Source: Macrococcus bovicus (GTDB taxonomy: Bacteria; Bacillota; Bacilli; Staphylococcales; Staphylococcaceae). From it: a DNA stretch of 64,000 bases. Shown here one piece after another: positions 1 to 9,514 of this stretch (position 1 is the stretch's first letter; every line of letters begins with the position of its first letter). The notes under the pieces were generated by a model. It did no database searches, was not told the DNA's origin, and saw only the letters and a list, made by a program, of their open reading frames with translations. The DNA is taken from NCBI RefSeq assembly GCF_004359575.1, contig NZ_SCWF01000011.1:1-64000 (forward strand), written 5' to 3'. A program made the position numbers and the translations under genes.

Positions 1-90
1 CTAAATGGACAGTCAGCGATGGAAGTGTTTTTGAAGGAGCTAATCAAGGAGAACATACTGAGTGAATCCCTAGGATTCTATATGAACTAG
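1..90 (+). CDS. C-terminal end of an unidentified protein, possibly a transposase (partial)
   Basis: Frame 1 is open from the left edge to a TAG at 88-90, giving 29 residues that begin LNGQSAMEVFLKEL. A tail of the form LNGxxxMEVF resembles the end of integrase-type transposases, where 'LNG(x)TPxEVF' is common just after the catalytic domain. The stretch is too short to assign a family, and chance cannot be excluded. The next gene runs on the opposite strand. Confidence 0.3.
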   Translation, partial: LNGQSAMEVFLKELIKENILSESLGFYMN

Positions 91-174
91 ATTTGTCAGG
101 GTGGCTAACTTGTAATTGCAATTTAGAGTTGGAATATTTTTATGCAACACTAGTGAATTTTACTATCAAATAAA

Positions 175-211
175 AATAAAAACCTCATCTACTGATGATG
201 TCTGATGAGGT
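175..211 (-). terminator. Rho-independent terminator of the CNNM/CorC gene
   Basis: Read on the minus strand, the stem AACCTCATC / GATGAGGTT is followed by a U-rich run. It lies about 75 bp past the stop codon at 286. Confidence 0.8.
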
Positions 212-285
212 TTCTGCTATTAATGATGGCACTGCTTATGCATATCGATGACCATCCGTCCCTGAATCGTGCCATTCTGATTTTA

Positions 286-1593
286 TTATCCTTCTGCCAC
301 TTGAGGTGTCTCGTAGATCTCTATCCAGTTGATGTGATGGTCGTCTCTTTCCAGAACATGGAACATATAGCCTTCATGAAAGACTTCATCTGATTCTTCT
401 GTCATTAAACTCATCCAGCCGCCCATCGTGTCTATCGAATTTCGTTCGATGGTGATGTCCAGTAATTTCTCGATGTCATTAATGGCTGCGCTTGAATGGA
501 CTTTGTAATGATTGTCAGCGATTTTGATGATGCGCTCAGGTTCTTCCTCGTCGTGTTCATCCCGGATTTCACCGACCAGTTCTTCGATGATATCCTCAAT
601 GGTCACAATACCGCTTGTACCGCCGTACTCATCCATCAGTATCGCCAGATGGACACGTTTCTGACGCATTTTCTGCAGGAGACTGTTCAGTGAAACGGAT
701 TCGATATCCCGGATAACAGGATTGATATAGTCCGTCATCTTCATGTTTAAGACGCTTTCTTTATCCATCATGGTGAACTTGATGAAATCCTTCATATGGA
801 TAAAGCCGATGATCTGGTCTTTATCGCCTTCATAGACCGGATACCTTGTATAGCGTTCTTCTGTCATACACTTCAGGACTTCTGCCATTGAAGCCGTCAC
901 GTCAAAACCGATGATTTCATTACGCGGTGTCATGATCTCTCTTGCCACTTTGTCATCAAATTCAAAGACATTATTGATGACGTTCAGTTCCTCTATATCT
1001 ATCTCACCTGACTGGTAGCTGTCAGATAACAGGAGACGCAGTTCTTCTTCACTGTGTGTCATTTCATGCTCACTGACCGGTTTAATACCCAGCAGTCGGA
1101 TCAGCAGTCTGGCAGATCCGTTCAGTATCCAGATGAATGGATAGAGCAGTCTGTAGAAGAACATAATAGGTTTGCTGAACATCAGCGTCACCGCTTCTGC
1201 TTTCTGGATCGCAATGGTCTTCGGCGCAAGTTCGCCGACGACGACATGCAGGAAGGTCGCGATGATGAAAGCGCCCGCCAGTGTGAAGCCATGAATCCAG
1301 CCGTGCGGGATTCCTAAGGCTGTAAAAAGCGGATGCAGCATGAACTCAAACGTCTTCTCTCCGACCATCCCGATACCAAGGGCCGTGATGGTAATGCCGA
1401 GCTGACAGGCACTTAAGTATTCATCGAGCTGGCTGACCACTTTCTGTGCGGCCTGTGAACCCGGTTTCCCTTCAGCTACAAGCTGACTTAATCTTGAGTG
1501 CCTCACTTTGACGATAGCGAACTCTGTAGCGACGAAAAATGCGGTCAAGATGATGAGTAGAGTAAAAATGATTAAATTGATTGTGGTTTCCAA
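286..1593 (-). CDS. CNNM/CorC (hemolysin C) family membrane protein, probable Mg2+/divalent cation exporter
   Basis: The 435-residue protein has the standard CNNM/CorC order: an N-terminal DUF21 membrane domain (about residues 1-200) with the motif GELAPKT near residue 125, a pair of CBS domains (about 215-345) and a C-terminal CorC_HlyC domain (about 355-430). Homologues such as S. aureus MpfA are linked to magnesium tolerance, so divalent cation efflux at the cytoplasmic membrane is the likely role. The start is a TTG at 1593, chosen because GGAGG lies seven bases upstream. It follows the MerR gene by 12 bp, with the RBS partly in the gap, so the two are probably cotranscribed. Confidence 0.88.
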   Translation of the reverse strand: METTINLIIFTLLIILTAFFVATEFAIVKVRHSRLSQLVAEGKPGSQAAQKVVSQLDEYLSACQLGITITALGIGMVGEKTFEFMLHPLFTALGIPHGWIHGFTLAGAFIIATFLHVVVGELAPKTIAIQKAEAVTLMFSKPIMFFYRLLYPFIWILNGSARLLIRLLGIKPVSEHEMTHSEEELRLLLSDSYQSGEIDIEELNVINNVFEFDDKVAREIMTPRNEIIGFDVTASMAEVLKCMTEERYTRYPVYEGDKDQIIGFIHMKDFIKFTMMDKESVLNMKMTDYINPVIRDIESVSLNSLLQKMRQKRVHLAILMDEYGGTSGIVTIEDIIEELVGEIRDEHDEEEPERIIKIADNHYKVHSSAAINDIEKLLDITIERNSIDTMGGWMSLMTEESDEVFHEGYMFHVLERDDHHINWIEIYETPQVAEG

Positions 1594-1605
1594 AAATATC
1601 CTCCG

Positions 1606-1986
1606 TTAATGTAGAAGTAGAAGCAGTGCTTTAACTACTGCCAAGTCTCTCGTTGCCAGCTGTTTAATCTGTTCGAGATTATCAGACTGTGCGATGCGCT
1701 TGATATCCTGTTCAAGCTGTTTAATCTGCGACTGTATATCGCGCCGTTCAGGTGTGAGAATCTGGCGGATTTCAGTGAGATGCTTACCTTGAGTCTTCAG
1801 ATTTTCGATCTGATGAACACGGTCAACCATCGCTACATCATACAGCCGGTAATTAGATGTTGTCCGTTCGAAGTCCAGCAGCTTCATATTGGTGTAATAA
1901 TCAATTGTCCGGTTAGTAACACCTGCCAGCTTCGCCAGTTCACCGATTTTTAGTAAGTCCTTCCCATCAATATCCCTCCAAACCAT
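1606..1986 (-). CDS. MerR-family transcriptional regulator
   Basis: A small MerR protein of about 126 residues. The winged-helix DNA-binding region is recognisable (KIGELAKLAGV, then TIDYYTNMKLL and YRLYD), followed by a coiled-coil-like helix and a leucine-rich tail. No cysteine pattern for metal sensing is visible, so the inducer is unknown. It precedes the CNNM/CorC gene in the same probable operon and may control it. No Shine-Dalgarno sequence fits the ATG at 1986 or the GTG at 1989; the candidate promoter would start transcription only a few bases upstream, so leaderless translation is possible. Confidence 0.85.
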   Translation of the reverse strand: MVWRDIDGKDLLKIGELAKLAGVTNRTIDYYTNMKLLDFERTTSNYRLYDVAMVDRVHQIENLKTQGKHLTEIRQILTPERRDIQSQIKQLEQDIKRIAQSDNLEQIKQLATRDLAVVKALLLLLH

Positions 1987-2000
1987 CACGTGATAGTTTT

Positions 2001-2028
2001 ATTATAACACGTTGACTGATAGACACAA
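2001..2028 (-). promoter_or_regulatory. Candidate sigma-A promoter of merR - CNNM operon
   Basis: Minus strand: -35 TTGTGT (2028-2023), 16-bp spacer, -10 TATAAT (2006-2001). The expected start near 1994 leaves a leader of under 10 nt before the start codon. The -35 touches the T-run of the neighbouring terminator. Confidence 0.55.
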
Positions 2029-2056
2029 AAAAACAGCCCTTCTGCTGAAAGGCTGT
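2026..2056 (-). terminator. Terminator of the GNAT gene
   Basis: The minus-strand hairpin ACAGCCTTTC...GAAGGGCTGT is followed by a run of seven T. It begins at the stop codon of the acetyltransferase. Confidence 0.85.
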
Positions 2057-2484
2057 TAAAGTTCCATATCGATATGCGGGATTTCATGATGATTATAGAC
2101 ATCGGACGTCGCAGTAAAACCGAAGGATTCATAGAATTCCTTCAGATAAGCTTGCGCAATAATCTTGATCGTCTTGCCCGGATAGCGTTTCTGAATCTCT
2201 TCAATGGTCAGACCGACGAGCTTTCGGCCTAACTTCTGCTTGCGAAACTCCTTCAGGACGAGCACTCGGCCAAATCTGATGCAGTCAGGTTCTTCAATGA
2301 TACGAGAATACGCTTTAAGCTGGCCATCTTCTTCCAATGAAACATGCAGGCACGTGCGGTCGTGCTGATCCACATCATTGTAATGTCCGTCCTGTTCTAC
2401 AATAAAGGTGTTGATTCTCGCTTCAATAATCGTCAATATCTCTTCTGAAGAAAGTTCCTGCAGTTTCTTCACTTTGAGTTCCAT
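2056..2484 (-). CDS. ElaA-like GNAT acetyltransferase
   Basis: About 142 residues with a GNAT fold. The acetyl-CoA loop is visible in the segment RFGRVLVLKEFRKQKLGRKL, where R/Q-x-x-G-x-G/A is represented by RKQKLGRKL, and the C-terminal beta strand region ends YESFGF. The N-terminal part (INTFIVEQ ... DQHDRTC) matches the ElaA subfamily, whose substrates are not established. I chose the ATG at 2484 because GGAGAG sits six bases upstream; an upstream in-frame ATG at 2517 has no comparable site. It appears monocistronic, with its own terminator. Confidence 0.8.
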   Translation of the reverse strand: MELKVKKLQELSSEEILTIIEARINTFIVEQDGHYNDVDQHDRTCLHVSLEEDGQLKAYSRIIEEPDCIRFGRVLVLKEFRKQKLGRKLVGLTIEEIQKRYPGKTIKIIAQAYLKEFYESFGFTATSDVYNHHEIPHIDMEL

Positions 2485-2559
2485 GTGCTCACTCTCCTTA
2501 CTGTTTATGGTGTCCATTATAGATGTTTTGATGAGAAATAACTACTGATTGACTAACGC

Positions 2560-2585
2560 AAAAAAGACAGCTCATCTGAGCTGCC
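2560..2585 (-). terminator. Terminator of clpL
   Basis: Minus strand: CAGCTC-ATCT... pairing as CAGCTCAGATGAGCTG, followed by a T-run, directly after the clpL stop. Confidence 0.8.
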
Positions 2586-2591
2586 CTCTGC

Positions 2592-4685
2592 TTATGCATT
2601 GATGACAAGTTGTTTATCTTGAACGTCGATATTCACTTCTTTAACTTCCGGATGATCCAGGTAGTGATCTGTGATCATATCGCGTACATGCTGTTCAACG
2701 ACGCGGCGTAATGGACGTGCCCCGAGTTTCTCATCGTAGCCTTGTTCAATCAGCCAGTCTTTAGCGTCTTCCGAAATGTTCATCGTGATTTCTTTTTTGT
2801 CGAGTGTGTGCTGCACATCTGCGAGCATCAGTTCAACAATGTGTCTTAAGTCTTCTTTTGTCAGATGCTTGAACTCCACAATCGCATTGAAACGGTTGAG
2901 GAATTCCGGACGGAAGAAGTGCTTGAGGTCATCAAAGATGCTCTCTCTGTCTGCTTCCTGACCATCACCGAACCCTGCGTTTGAAGTGGCGATGATAATA
3001 GTGTTCTTGAAGTTAACGATGTTGCCCTGTCCGTCTGTCAGTTTACCGTCATCCAGTACTTGCAGTAACAGTGTCAGGATCTGCGGATTCGCTTTCTCGA
3101 TTTCATCGAACAGAATGACAGAGTATGGGTTACGTCTGACTTTTTCAGTCAATGTGTTGGCGTTATCATCGTAGCCGACATAGCCTGCTGTTGTACCGAT
3201 CATTTTAGAGACTGCTGTCTGGTCCATGTATTCACTCATGTCGAGTCTGATCAGGGAATCTTTATTACCGAACAGGTCCACCGCCAGTTGTTTAGCAAGT
3301 TCTGTTTTACCGACACCCGTCGGACCGACGAATAAGAAGCTGCCGATCGGACGGTTGCCTTCGTCAAACCCTGCACGATTACGTCTGATAGCACGGGATA
3401 CTGCTGTCACTGCATCCGCTTGGCCGATGATTTTTTCTTCAAGGCGTGACTGAATGTTTTTCAGACGTTCCAGATCATCAGAATCCATTTTAGAGACCGG
3501 AATACCTGTCAGGCGTTCAACCGTTGCTGCGACTTCATCAACTGTGACCGTATTTTTATTGTCGTCATGTGCTGCTGTCACTTGATCATTCAGTTCTTTG
3601 ATCCGAGCCTGCAGCTGACTTGCTTTTTCATATTCTTCTTTCTGCACAACCTGTTCTTTTTCTGCTGTCAGTGCTTGAATTTCTTTCTCAGCTTCCACTT
3701 TATCTACTGCAGTATGAGCGGCAGAGACGTGTGCTGCAGTGATATCCATCAAGTCAATTGCTTTATCCGGTAAAGTGCGCTGCGGAATATACTGGATAGA
3801 CAGCTCAATCGCTGCTTTCAGTGCTGCGTCCGGAATCTCAACATTATGGTGTTTTTCGTAGTTGTCACGGATGCCTTTCAAGATTTCAAAGGCATCTTCT
3901 TTAGAAGGTTCATTGACGACGACTTCATTGAAACGGCGTGATAAAGCTGCATCCTTCAAGATGGTATTACGGTATTCATCCTGAGTTGTCGCACCGATGA
4001 CAGAGATTTCACCACGGCTCAGTGCCGGTTTCATGATATCCGACAGTCCTTTGCTGCCTGAGTCACCGCCAGTAGAGCCTGCACCGATCATCTGATGGAT
4101 TTCATCCAGGAATAAGACGATATTGCCGTGTGCCTTCACTTCATCCAGTAATTTCTGAACATTTTCCTCAAATGCACCGCGGTACTGTGTGCCTGCTTCC
4201 AGCGCTGAAATATCAAGTGAGTAGATTTCCTTGTCTTTGATTGAAGCCGGGACATTTCCTTTCACTATCTCCTGAGCGAGGCCTTCGACGATCGCTGTCT
4301 TACCGACCCCTGCTTCACCGACTAGGATTGGATTGTTCTTGATACGGCGGCTCAGTACTTCCGCTGTATCCTGAATCTCTTTATCGCGGCCGATCACCGG
4401 GTCAAGTTTGCCTTGTCGTGCTTCTTCAGTTAAGTTGCGGCCTAGTTTACCGAGTATTCCATCTGCAGATAACGGGTTATTCTGTCCTGTGACAGACGAT
4501 GGCTGTTGATCCTCCTTGAACTGGTAGCCCTGCTGTTTAAGTGCAGATAATTGTTCAGGTGTGACTTCCTGGCCGTTGATATAGTAGCGTTTTTTAGTGT
4601 AATTGTTAGTTTTCATCTGGTTCATATCGTTAAACATACTGTTAAATAATGCATCAAATTCGTTGCTGAAAAATGAGTTATTCAT
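2592..4685 (-). CDS. clpL: ClpL, Clp/Hsp100 ATPase
   Basis: A 697-residue AAA+ chaperone with two nucleotide-binding domains: Walker A GEAGVGKT (near residue 120) with Walker [10 protein letters not shown], then [10 protein letters not shown] (near residue 450) with [10 protein letters not shown]. The linker carries a UVR-like coiled segment ([16 protein letters not shown]). Instead of the ClpC repeat domain, the N-terminus is a short Asn/Met-rich region followed by [13 protein letters not shown], which is characteristic of ClpL. ClpL is a stress chaperone and disaggregase that need not work with ClpP. The upstream CtsR boxes indicate heat-shock control. Confidence 0.95.
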   Translation of the reverse strand: MNNSFFSNEFDALFNSMFNDMNQMKTNNYTKKRYYINGQEVTPEQLSALKQQGYQFKEDQQPSSVTGQNNPLSADGILGKLGRNLTEEARQGKLDPVIGRDKEIQDTAEVLSRRIKNNPILVGEAGVGKTAIVEGLAQEIVKGNVPASIKDKEIYSLDISALEAGTQYRGAFEENVQKLLDEVKAHGNIVLFLDEIHQMIGAGSTGGDSGSKGLSDIMKPALSRGEISVIGATTQDEYRNTILKDAALSRRFNEVVVNEPSKEDAFEILKGIRDNYEKHHNVEIPDAALKAAIELSIQYIPQRTLPDKAIDLMDITAAHVSAAHTAVDKVEAEKEIQALTAEKEQVVQKEEYEKASQLQARIKELNDQVTAAHDDNKNTVTVDEVAATVERLTGIPVSKMDSDDLERLKNIQSRLEEKIIGQADAVTAVSRAIRRNRAGFDEGNRPIGSFLFVGPTGVGKTELAKQLAVDLFGNKDSLIRLDMSEYMDQTAVSKMIGTTAGYVGYDDNANTLTEKVRRNPYSVILFDEIEKANPQILTLLLQVLDDGKLTDGQGNIVNFKNTIIIATSNAGFGDGQEADRESIFDDLKHFFRPEFLNRFNAIVEFKHLTKEDLRHIVELMLADVQHTLDKKEITMNISEDAKDWLIEQGYDEKLGARPLRRVVEQHVRDMITDHYLDHPEVKEVNIDVQDKQLVINA

Positions 4686-4752
4686 AACTTATTCCTCCTA
4701 ATATTCAGTTGTCATTTTACTATCAAAGGGTGCTTATTCCTTTGATATATTC

Positions 4753-4806
4753 ATTATATACCCAAGGTCAAAAAAGGTCAAACAATTTATTGACCTTTTT
4801 TGACTA
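4753..4806 (-). promoter_or_regulatory. clpL promoter with two CtsR operators
   Basis: Minus strand promoter: -35 TTGACC (4781-4776), 17-bp spacer, -10 TATAAT (4758-4753). A perfect CtsR heptad repeat, GGTCAAAAAAGGTCAAA, lies at 4766-4782 and overlaps the -35 and spacer. A second box (AGTCAAAAAAGGTCAA on the opposite strand) lies at 4789-4806. CtsR is the class III heat-shock repressor, so both boxes should repress clpL at normal temperature. Confidence 0.93.
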
Positions 4807-4818
4807 TTATTTTTGCAT

Positions 4819-4846
4819 AAAAAAAGAGCCTCCAAAAAGGAGACTG
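4819..4846 (-). terminator. Terminator of the lysine operon
   Basis: Minus strand: GTCTCC-TTTTT-GGAGGC followed by a T-run, a few bases past the last gene of the operon. Confidence 0.8.
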
Positions 4847-4849
4847 CTG

Positions 4850-6016
4850 CTAATGATGATGATAATCTGTTAAAAATCGTTCCAGGCGGTTGCAGCCTTC
4901 TACAATCTCTTCCATTGTACTCGCAAAAGAAATTCGAATATGACCTTCACCGTAGGATGTAAAGGCAGCACCAGGGACGACTGCTACTTGCTCCGCTGCC
5001 AGCAGCTCTGTCGCAAACTGAAAGGAGTCGCTGTTATAGGCTGAGATATCAGGCAGAATGTAGAATGCACCGGTGGGCAGCTCCACTGGCAGTCCCATCT
5101 GTCTCAGTCTGTCATAGAGATAGTCTCTTCTCTCCCGGTAAGCTGTATTCATATCAGTGATCATCTGCTTGGCGGCTGGATGCGTCAAAGCTGCAGTTGC
5201 ACCGTATTGTGAGGGTGTGGCAGCACAGATTGAGTTATAGAGATGGACTTTTGTTACCTGGTCAATGGCCGCTTCCGGTGCCAGTACATAACCGATTCGA
5301 GCCCCGGTCATGGCATGTGACTTCGATAAGCCGTTGATATAGAAGAGCTGACTGCGTACTTCAGGATGTTCTATGAAGGAATGATGCTGACCTTCATAGA
5401 TATTCTCTGAATAGATCTCATCCGTAATGATGAAAAGATCTCTGTCCTTCAAGAGCTGCACAAGTTCCTGGATGGTTTCTGCACTCAATGTCGTGCCGGT
5501 TGGATTAGTCGGATAATTGAAGAGGACCGCTTTCGTCCGGGGAGTGATTGCTGCAGCGATCTGTGCTGCTGTCGGCACAAAATGCGTCTCTGTCGTATCG
5601 ACAAATACCGTCTTCGCACCGAGCAGCTGAATGATCGGCTCGTAGCCCGCATAGGCAGGTGCAGGAATAATGACTTCATCCCCCGTATTCAGAATCGTTC
5701 TGAAGATACTGTCAATCGCTTCTGAGCCGCCATTTGTAATCAGCACTTCAGTCTCAGGATGATAATCCACATTAAACCGCTCAGCTATGTAATCTGTAAT
5801 TGCCGTACGCAATTCTATCAGGCCTTTGTTATGCGTGTAGCGCAACTGCCCTGCTTCGACGGCTGTTGTCATCGCCTGTCTGATAAAGTCCGGTGTATCA
5901 AATCCCGACTGTCCTAAAGTCAGATTAATGCCATTCTCATACTGGCTGACCTTGTTCGCAAACTGACGGGTCCCCGGTACTTGTAATGCCATCACCCGGT
6001 CATTGAATTGTGGCAT
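4850..6016 (-). CDS. PLP-dependent aminotransferase, probable N-acetyl-L,L-diaminopimelate aminotransferase
   Basis: A 388-residue fold-type I class I/II aminotransferase. Visible signatures are NYPTNPTG (near 165), the PLP-aspartate region ITDEIYSE, the Schiff-base lysine in NGLSKSHAMTGARIGY (near 235) and a C-terminal arginine in GHIRISFA. It resembles PatA-type enzymes. As the last gene of a lysine operon that uses the acetylase branch (DapH, DapL), it supplies the missing transamination of N-acetyl-2-amino-6-oxopimelate. The assignment to that step is inference from context; closely related enzymes accept aromatic or other amino acids. The gap to lysA is 12 bp. Confidence 0.85.
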   Translation of the reverse strand: MPQFNDRVMALQVPGTRQFANKVSQYENGINLTLGQSGFDTPDFIRQAMTTAVEAGQLRYTHNKGLIELRTAITDYIAERFNVDYHPETEVLITNGGSEAIDSIFRTILNTGDEVIIPAPAYAGYEPIIQLLGAKTVFVDTTETHFVPTAAQIAAAITPRTKAVLFNYPTNPTGTTLSAETIQELVQLLKDRDLFIITDEIYSENIYEGQHHSFIEHPEVRSQLFYINGLSKSHAMTGARIGYVLAPEAAIDQVTKVHLYNSICAATPSQYGATAALTHPAAKQMITDMNTAYRERRDYLYDRLRQMGLPVELPTGAFYILPDISAYNSDSFQFATELLAAEQVAVVPGAAFTSYGEGHIRISFASTMEEIVEGCNRLERFLTDYHHH

Positions 6017-6028
6017 GGCTGTTCCTCC

Positions 6029-7291
6029 TTAGATGATGTCATTCTGGATGAGCTGTTCCAGTGTCTGACGCTTGATAACCGGTCTGACGCCTGCCTCAGA
6101 GACGAAGACAACAGCGGGTTTCAGCATCTGATTGTAGTTTGAACTCATGCTATAGTGATAAGCGCCAGTCGACAGAACTGCAAGCAGGTCGCCCCGTCTG
6201 ATACTTGCCGGCAGCTTGATATCCCGGCGGATAATATCACCTGACTCACATAGCTTGCCGGCAATCGTCATCATCTTGTCATGCGTTTCCTCACGATTCA
6301 CCAGCCGCAGTTCATACTTGGCATCGTATAACGCCGTACGGATATGATCGCTCATGCCGCCGTCAATCGACACATAGTAATTTGTACCTGGAATATCCTT
6401 GATATTGCCGACTTCATATAAAGTGATGCCCGCTTCTCCGACGATGGAACGGCCCGGTTCCAGAGAAAGTTCCGGCACTGGATAATCATGTGTCTGGCAG
6501 GCTGACTGAATGGCATCTGTAATGGTTCTGATGCCTTCTTCAATCGGATAGCTTACATCATCATCTGTGTATTTAATGCTGAAGCCGCCGCCGATATTCA
6601 GCACCTGAATATGGATATCGTTTTCTTTCAGCCATTCAATCACCAGTTTAACAGTCTCCACTGTCCCTGTTGATTCAAAAATCTGCGAGCCGATATGGAA
6701 GTGCACACCCATAAAGTCGATATGTTCAGCTGCCTCAATCTGGCGGACACCTTCTAGCGCCAGCCCTTTCTTGATACTGAGACCGAATTTGCTGTCTTCC
6801 TGTCCCGTCTGAATAAACTCATGCGTGTGTGCTTCAACACCTGGATTAATACGGAGCACTGCCTTGACCTGTCTCGTCGCCAGCGCATTGATACGCGCGA
6901 CTTCATCCAGACTGTCGATGACGAAGTATTCAACGCCTGACTCAATCGCATAGATAATCTCCCGGTCCGTCTTATTATTGCCGTGGAAATGAATATGGCC
7001 CGGTGCTACATGTGACTGCAGCGCTGTATAGAGTTCACCTTCACTGACCACATCCAGTCCCATCTGTTCTTCCGCCATCAGATTGAACAGCTGGACGCTT
7101 GAGAAGGCTTTGGAAGCATAAGAAATCGTATAGTCCAGCCCGGATGCTGTAAGCGCACGGTGAAATCTCCGGCATTGTTCTCTGATCATCGTTTCATCAT
7201 AGACGAAGAGTGGTGTTCCGTATTCCTTCGCGATATCAGACAGCTTATGGCCATGCAGCGTCAGTTCATTATTCACATATTGTAATGTCAT
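6029..7291 (-). CDS. lysA: Diaminopimelate decarboxylase
   Basis: A 420-residue fold-type III PLP enzyme catalysing the last step, meso-diaminopimelate to L-lysine plus CO2. The PLP lysine lies in ISYASKAFSS (near 60). Other signatures are HFHGNNKT, VHFHIGSQ, LNIGGGFSIKY, LSLEPGRSIVGEAG, the substrate-binding CESGDI and the C-terminal GAYHYSMSSNYN. Its length is normal for LysA. The start codon lies one base past the stop of alr2, so the genes are translationally adjacent. Confidence 0.95.
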   Translation of the reverse strand: MTLQYVNNELTLHGHKLSDIAKEYGTPLFVYDETMIREQCRRFHRALTASGLDYTISYASKAFSSVQLFNLMAEEQMGLDVVSEGELYTALQSHVAPGHIHFHGNNKTDREIIYAIESGVEYFVIDSLDEVARINALATRQVKAVLRINPGVEAHTHEFIQTGQEDSKFGLSIKKGLALEGVRQIEAAEHIDFMGVHFHIGSQIFESTGTVETVKLVIEWLKENDIHIQVLNIGGGFSIKYTDDDVSYPIEEGIRTITDAIQSACQTHDYPVPELSLEPGRSIVGEAGITLYEVGNIKDIPGTNYYVSIDGGMSDHIRTALYDAKYELRLVNREETHDKMMTIAGKLCESGDIIRRDIKLPASIRRGDLLAVLSTGAYHYSMSSNYNQMLKPAVVFVSEAGVRPVIKRQTLEQLIQNDII

Positions 7292-8356
7292 TTAAAGTAT
7301 CTCCTTTTTGAGTGAGTGATGGTTCAGAGCACTCAGTTGTTCTGAATTTGCACCGACACCTTTGAATGTATGTTCATCGATACGAATAGCATTGCTATAG
7401 AGAATCACCGTGTCGCCCGGCTTCACGCTGTCATCCACTTCCACAAAGAGATGGCTCATCATCAGCGCACGGATAGGAAAACGCCTGCCGTTGATCAGAC
7501 AGTCGTGCTTGCTGCGGGTGCGGAGTATACCGTCGCCGTACCCGATATCAATGACAGCTATCTTCACGTCATGATCAGCTGTATAAGCGAAACTATAACC
7601 GGCTGATGCCCCTTTTTTAAGCTCACGTATCTGAATAACGTTCGCACTGACAGTCAGAGCCTGCTGAGTAATGGTTTCATCCAGACTTGAGTAAGGCCTG
7701 CTGCCGTAGAGGATAATGCCTAGCCGCGCATGGCTGTGCTGACTAAAGAGACCGTCCCTGACGAAACTTGCGCTGTTCTGGGCATGCACATAGTCAAAAT
7801 GATAATCCTCTAGCATCTCACCTAGTCCAGCCAGCCATGCAGCTTTCTCCATTGCATAATCCGGCACATCAAACTCATCTGCATAGCCGAAATGTGTCCA
7901 TATCCCTGTGATGTTCATCTGTTCATGTTCCGGTCGTTGCTCATTGAGGCGGATGACTTCTCGCATCTCATCGAACGTCTTAAATCCTGAACGATGCAGC
8001 AGATTTTCAAACTCCAGATGGACATCGAGGCCCGCAAGTTCTGTCTGATATTCTTCGTAGAATGCGAGCGACGGCAATGTCATATGGATACGGTGATGTC
8101 TCAGTACATCGAACTCGGTGGATGGATTCATCAGAAAGATGGTCGCATCAGGGGCCAGTTCACGTACACGCAATGCTTCATGCAGCACAGTGGTACTGAA
8201 CGTATCGATACCTGCCGACAGAAAGGCTGCCACTGCAAAGTCCAGTCCATAGTGATAGGCATTGTTTTTGACGACAGCCATGACCGGCTGTCCTTGGATC
8301 ACATGCTGAATGTTTTCTTTGAAGACCTGAGTATCAAGTGTCCATCTGGCGGTCAT
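7292..8356 (-). CDS. alr2: Alr2-type alanine racemase family protein of the lysine operon
   Basis: A 354-residue alanine racemase fold. The PLP lysine is in [13 protein letters not shown] (family consensus VKANAYGHG), and the tyrosine on the other face is likely in AGYSFAYTA, followed by IDIGYGDG. Substrate-binding segments differ from housekeeping Alr, for example VKNNAYHYG in place of KANAYGHG. Its place between dapL and lysA matches S. aureus alr2, which is reported not to be a main source of D-alanine. No dapF is present in this operon, so epimerisation of L,L-diaminopimelate is an attractive alternative role, but that is inference. The start overlaps dapL by 4 bp. Confidence 0.85.
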   Translation of the reverse strand: MTARWTLDTQVFKENIQHVIQGQPVMAVVKNNAYHYGLDFAVAAFLSAGIDTFSTTVLHEALRVRELAPDATIFLMNPSTEFDVLRHHRIHMTLPSLAFYEEYQTELAGLDVHLEFENLLHRSGFKTFDEMREVIRLNEQRPEHEQMNITGIWTHFGYADEFDVPDYAMEKAAWLAGLGEMLEDYHFDYVHAQNSASFVRDGLFSQHSHARLGIILYGSRPYSSLDETITQQALTVSANVIQIRELKKGASAGYSFAYTADHDVKIAVIDIGYGDGILRTRSKHDCLINGRRFPIRALMMSHLFVEVDDSVKPGDTVILYSNAIRIDEHTFKGVGANSEQLSALNHHSLKKEIL

Positions 8357-9498
8357 AGCGTCGCCTCGAATCTACTGAGAATCGCACTGAACAGGTCGAC
8401 GCCGCCGAGCAGCACCTTCTCATCAAAGTTCAAGGTTGATGTGTGTAAACCGGTGACAAAATTCTGGGCGGTATTGCGGCAGCCCAGAAAGGCAAAGGCA
8501 GTCGGTGCGATCGTACTGTAGAACGCAAAATCCTCACCGAATAAATAGGGCTCCTTTTTCTCAACCCATTCAAGACTCGTGTCCTCACTCGCCGCTTTCA
8601 TCATGGCATAGGCCGCACGATCATTATGTGTCGACGGATAGCCTTCTGAGAACTTCACTTCAACATTTGTACCTGTCACGACGGCACAGGCTTCAGCAAT
8701 CTTTGTCATCTGTGTCTGAACGGTCTCCAGGTCAGCCTTATCATACGTTCTGATGGTCCCTTCCAGATAACCATTCGAAGGAACGGTGTTGATCGCTTCA
8801 CCGGCATGGAACTGGCCGATATGGACAATATTCTGCCGGAGACCCGGCAGATGATAATGCTGCAGCTGTGACACCTGATTCAAAATAAAGGTCAGCGCCT
8901 CACCGGCAGAATGCCCCTGCTCCTTATTCGCGACATGAGCTGACAGTCCCGTGATAAAGAAGCGGTATTCTGTCGCACTCGCTGTAATCGCACCTGGTTT
9001 CGACAGAATCAGTCCTTCCTCATTATCAGGCATCATATGCAGACCGAAGATATAGTCAGGTTGCGGATCAAAGGTGTAGGCTTGCAGCAGCTGGTGCGCC
9101 CCCGCTTCTGTTTCCTCGGAAGGCTGGAATATAAAGTAGACGGTCGCTGTCAATTGACCTGCATCGTATAGCGCTTTGACACGCTTTGCAAAAGCGAGCA
9201 GCATCGTCGTATGCCCGTCATGGCCACAAGCATGCATGACATTGTCTACTGCTGAGCGGTAGTCAACATCATTCTCTTCCTGAATCGGCAGCGCGTCGAT
9301 ATCTGCGCGGAAAGCGACTGCTCGATCTGTCGTGCCCTTCAGATACGCGACGACCCCTGTCGGCAACGGCGTCTCATAAGGGATGCCCGCCATGTCCAGT
9401 TCGTTTTTAATGAAAGCTGTCGTCTCAAATTCCTGCATGCTCAGTTCAGGATGCTGATGCAGCCAGCGTCTCGTCTCTTTCAGATATTCATATTCCAT
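8353..9498 (-). CDS. dapL: N-acetyldiaminopimelate deacetylase, M20D amidohydrolase
   Basis: About 381 residues with the M20D/HipO metal-site pattern: [13 protein letters not shown] (near 100), [13 protein letters not shown] (near 130-140), GLHMMPD (near 160) and a late histidine region [11 protein letters not shown]. Cys and His in HACGHDGH are metal ligands in this subfamily. In Bacillus and Staphylococcus the orthologue removes acetate from N-acetyl-L,L-diaminopimelate. It was long annotated hipO (hippurate hydrolase). I prefer the ATG at 9498, nine bases after GAGG, over the GTG at 9507, which overlaps the ribosome-binding site. Confidence 0.88.
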   Translation of the reverse strand: MEYEYLKETRRWLHQHPELSMQEFETTAFIKNELDMAGIPYETPLPTGVVAYLKGTTDRAVAFRADIDALPIQEENDVDYRSAVDNVMHACGHDGHTTMLLAFAKRVKALYDAGQLTATVYFIFQPSEETEAGAHQLLQAYTFDPQPDYIFGLHMMPDNEEGLILSKPGAITASATEYRFFITGLSAHVANKEQGHSAGEALTFILNQVSQLQHYHLPGLRQNIVHIGQFHAGEAINTVPSNGYLEGTIRTYDKADLETVQTQMTKIAEACAVVTGTNVEVKFSEGYPSTHNDRAAYAMMKAASEDTSLEWVEKKEPYLFGEDFAFYSTIAPTAFAFLGCRNTAQNFVTGLHTSTLNFDEKVLLGGVDLFSAILSRFEATL

Positions 9499-9514
9499 AA
9501 CCTTCACCTCTATA

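Noticed and set aside
1054-1317. Long plus-strand ORFs inside the CNNM, clpL, dap and copA genes
   Set aside because: All lie antisense within strongly conserved genes; they are codon-use shadows.
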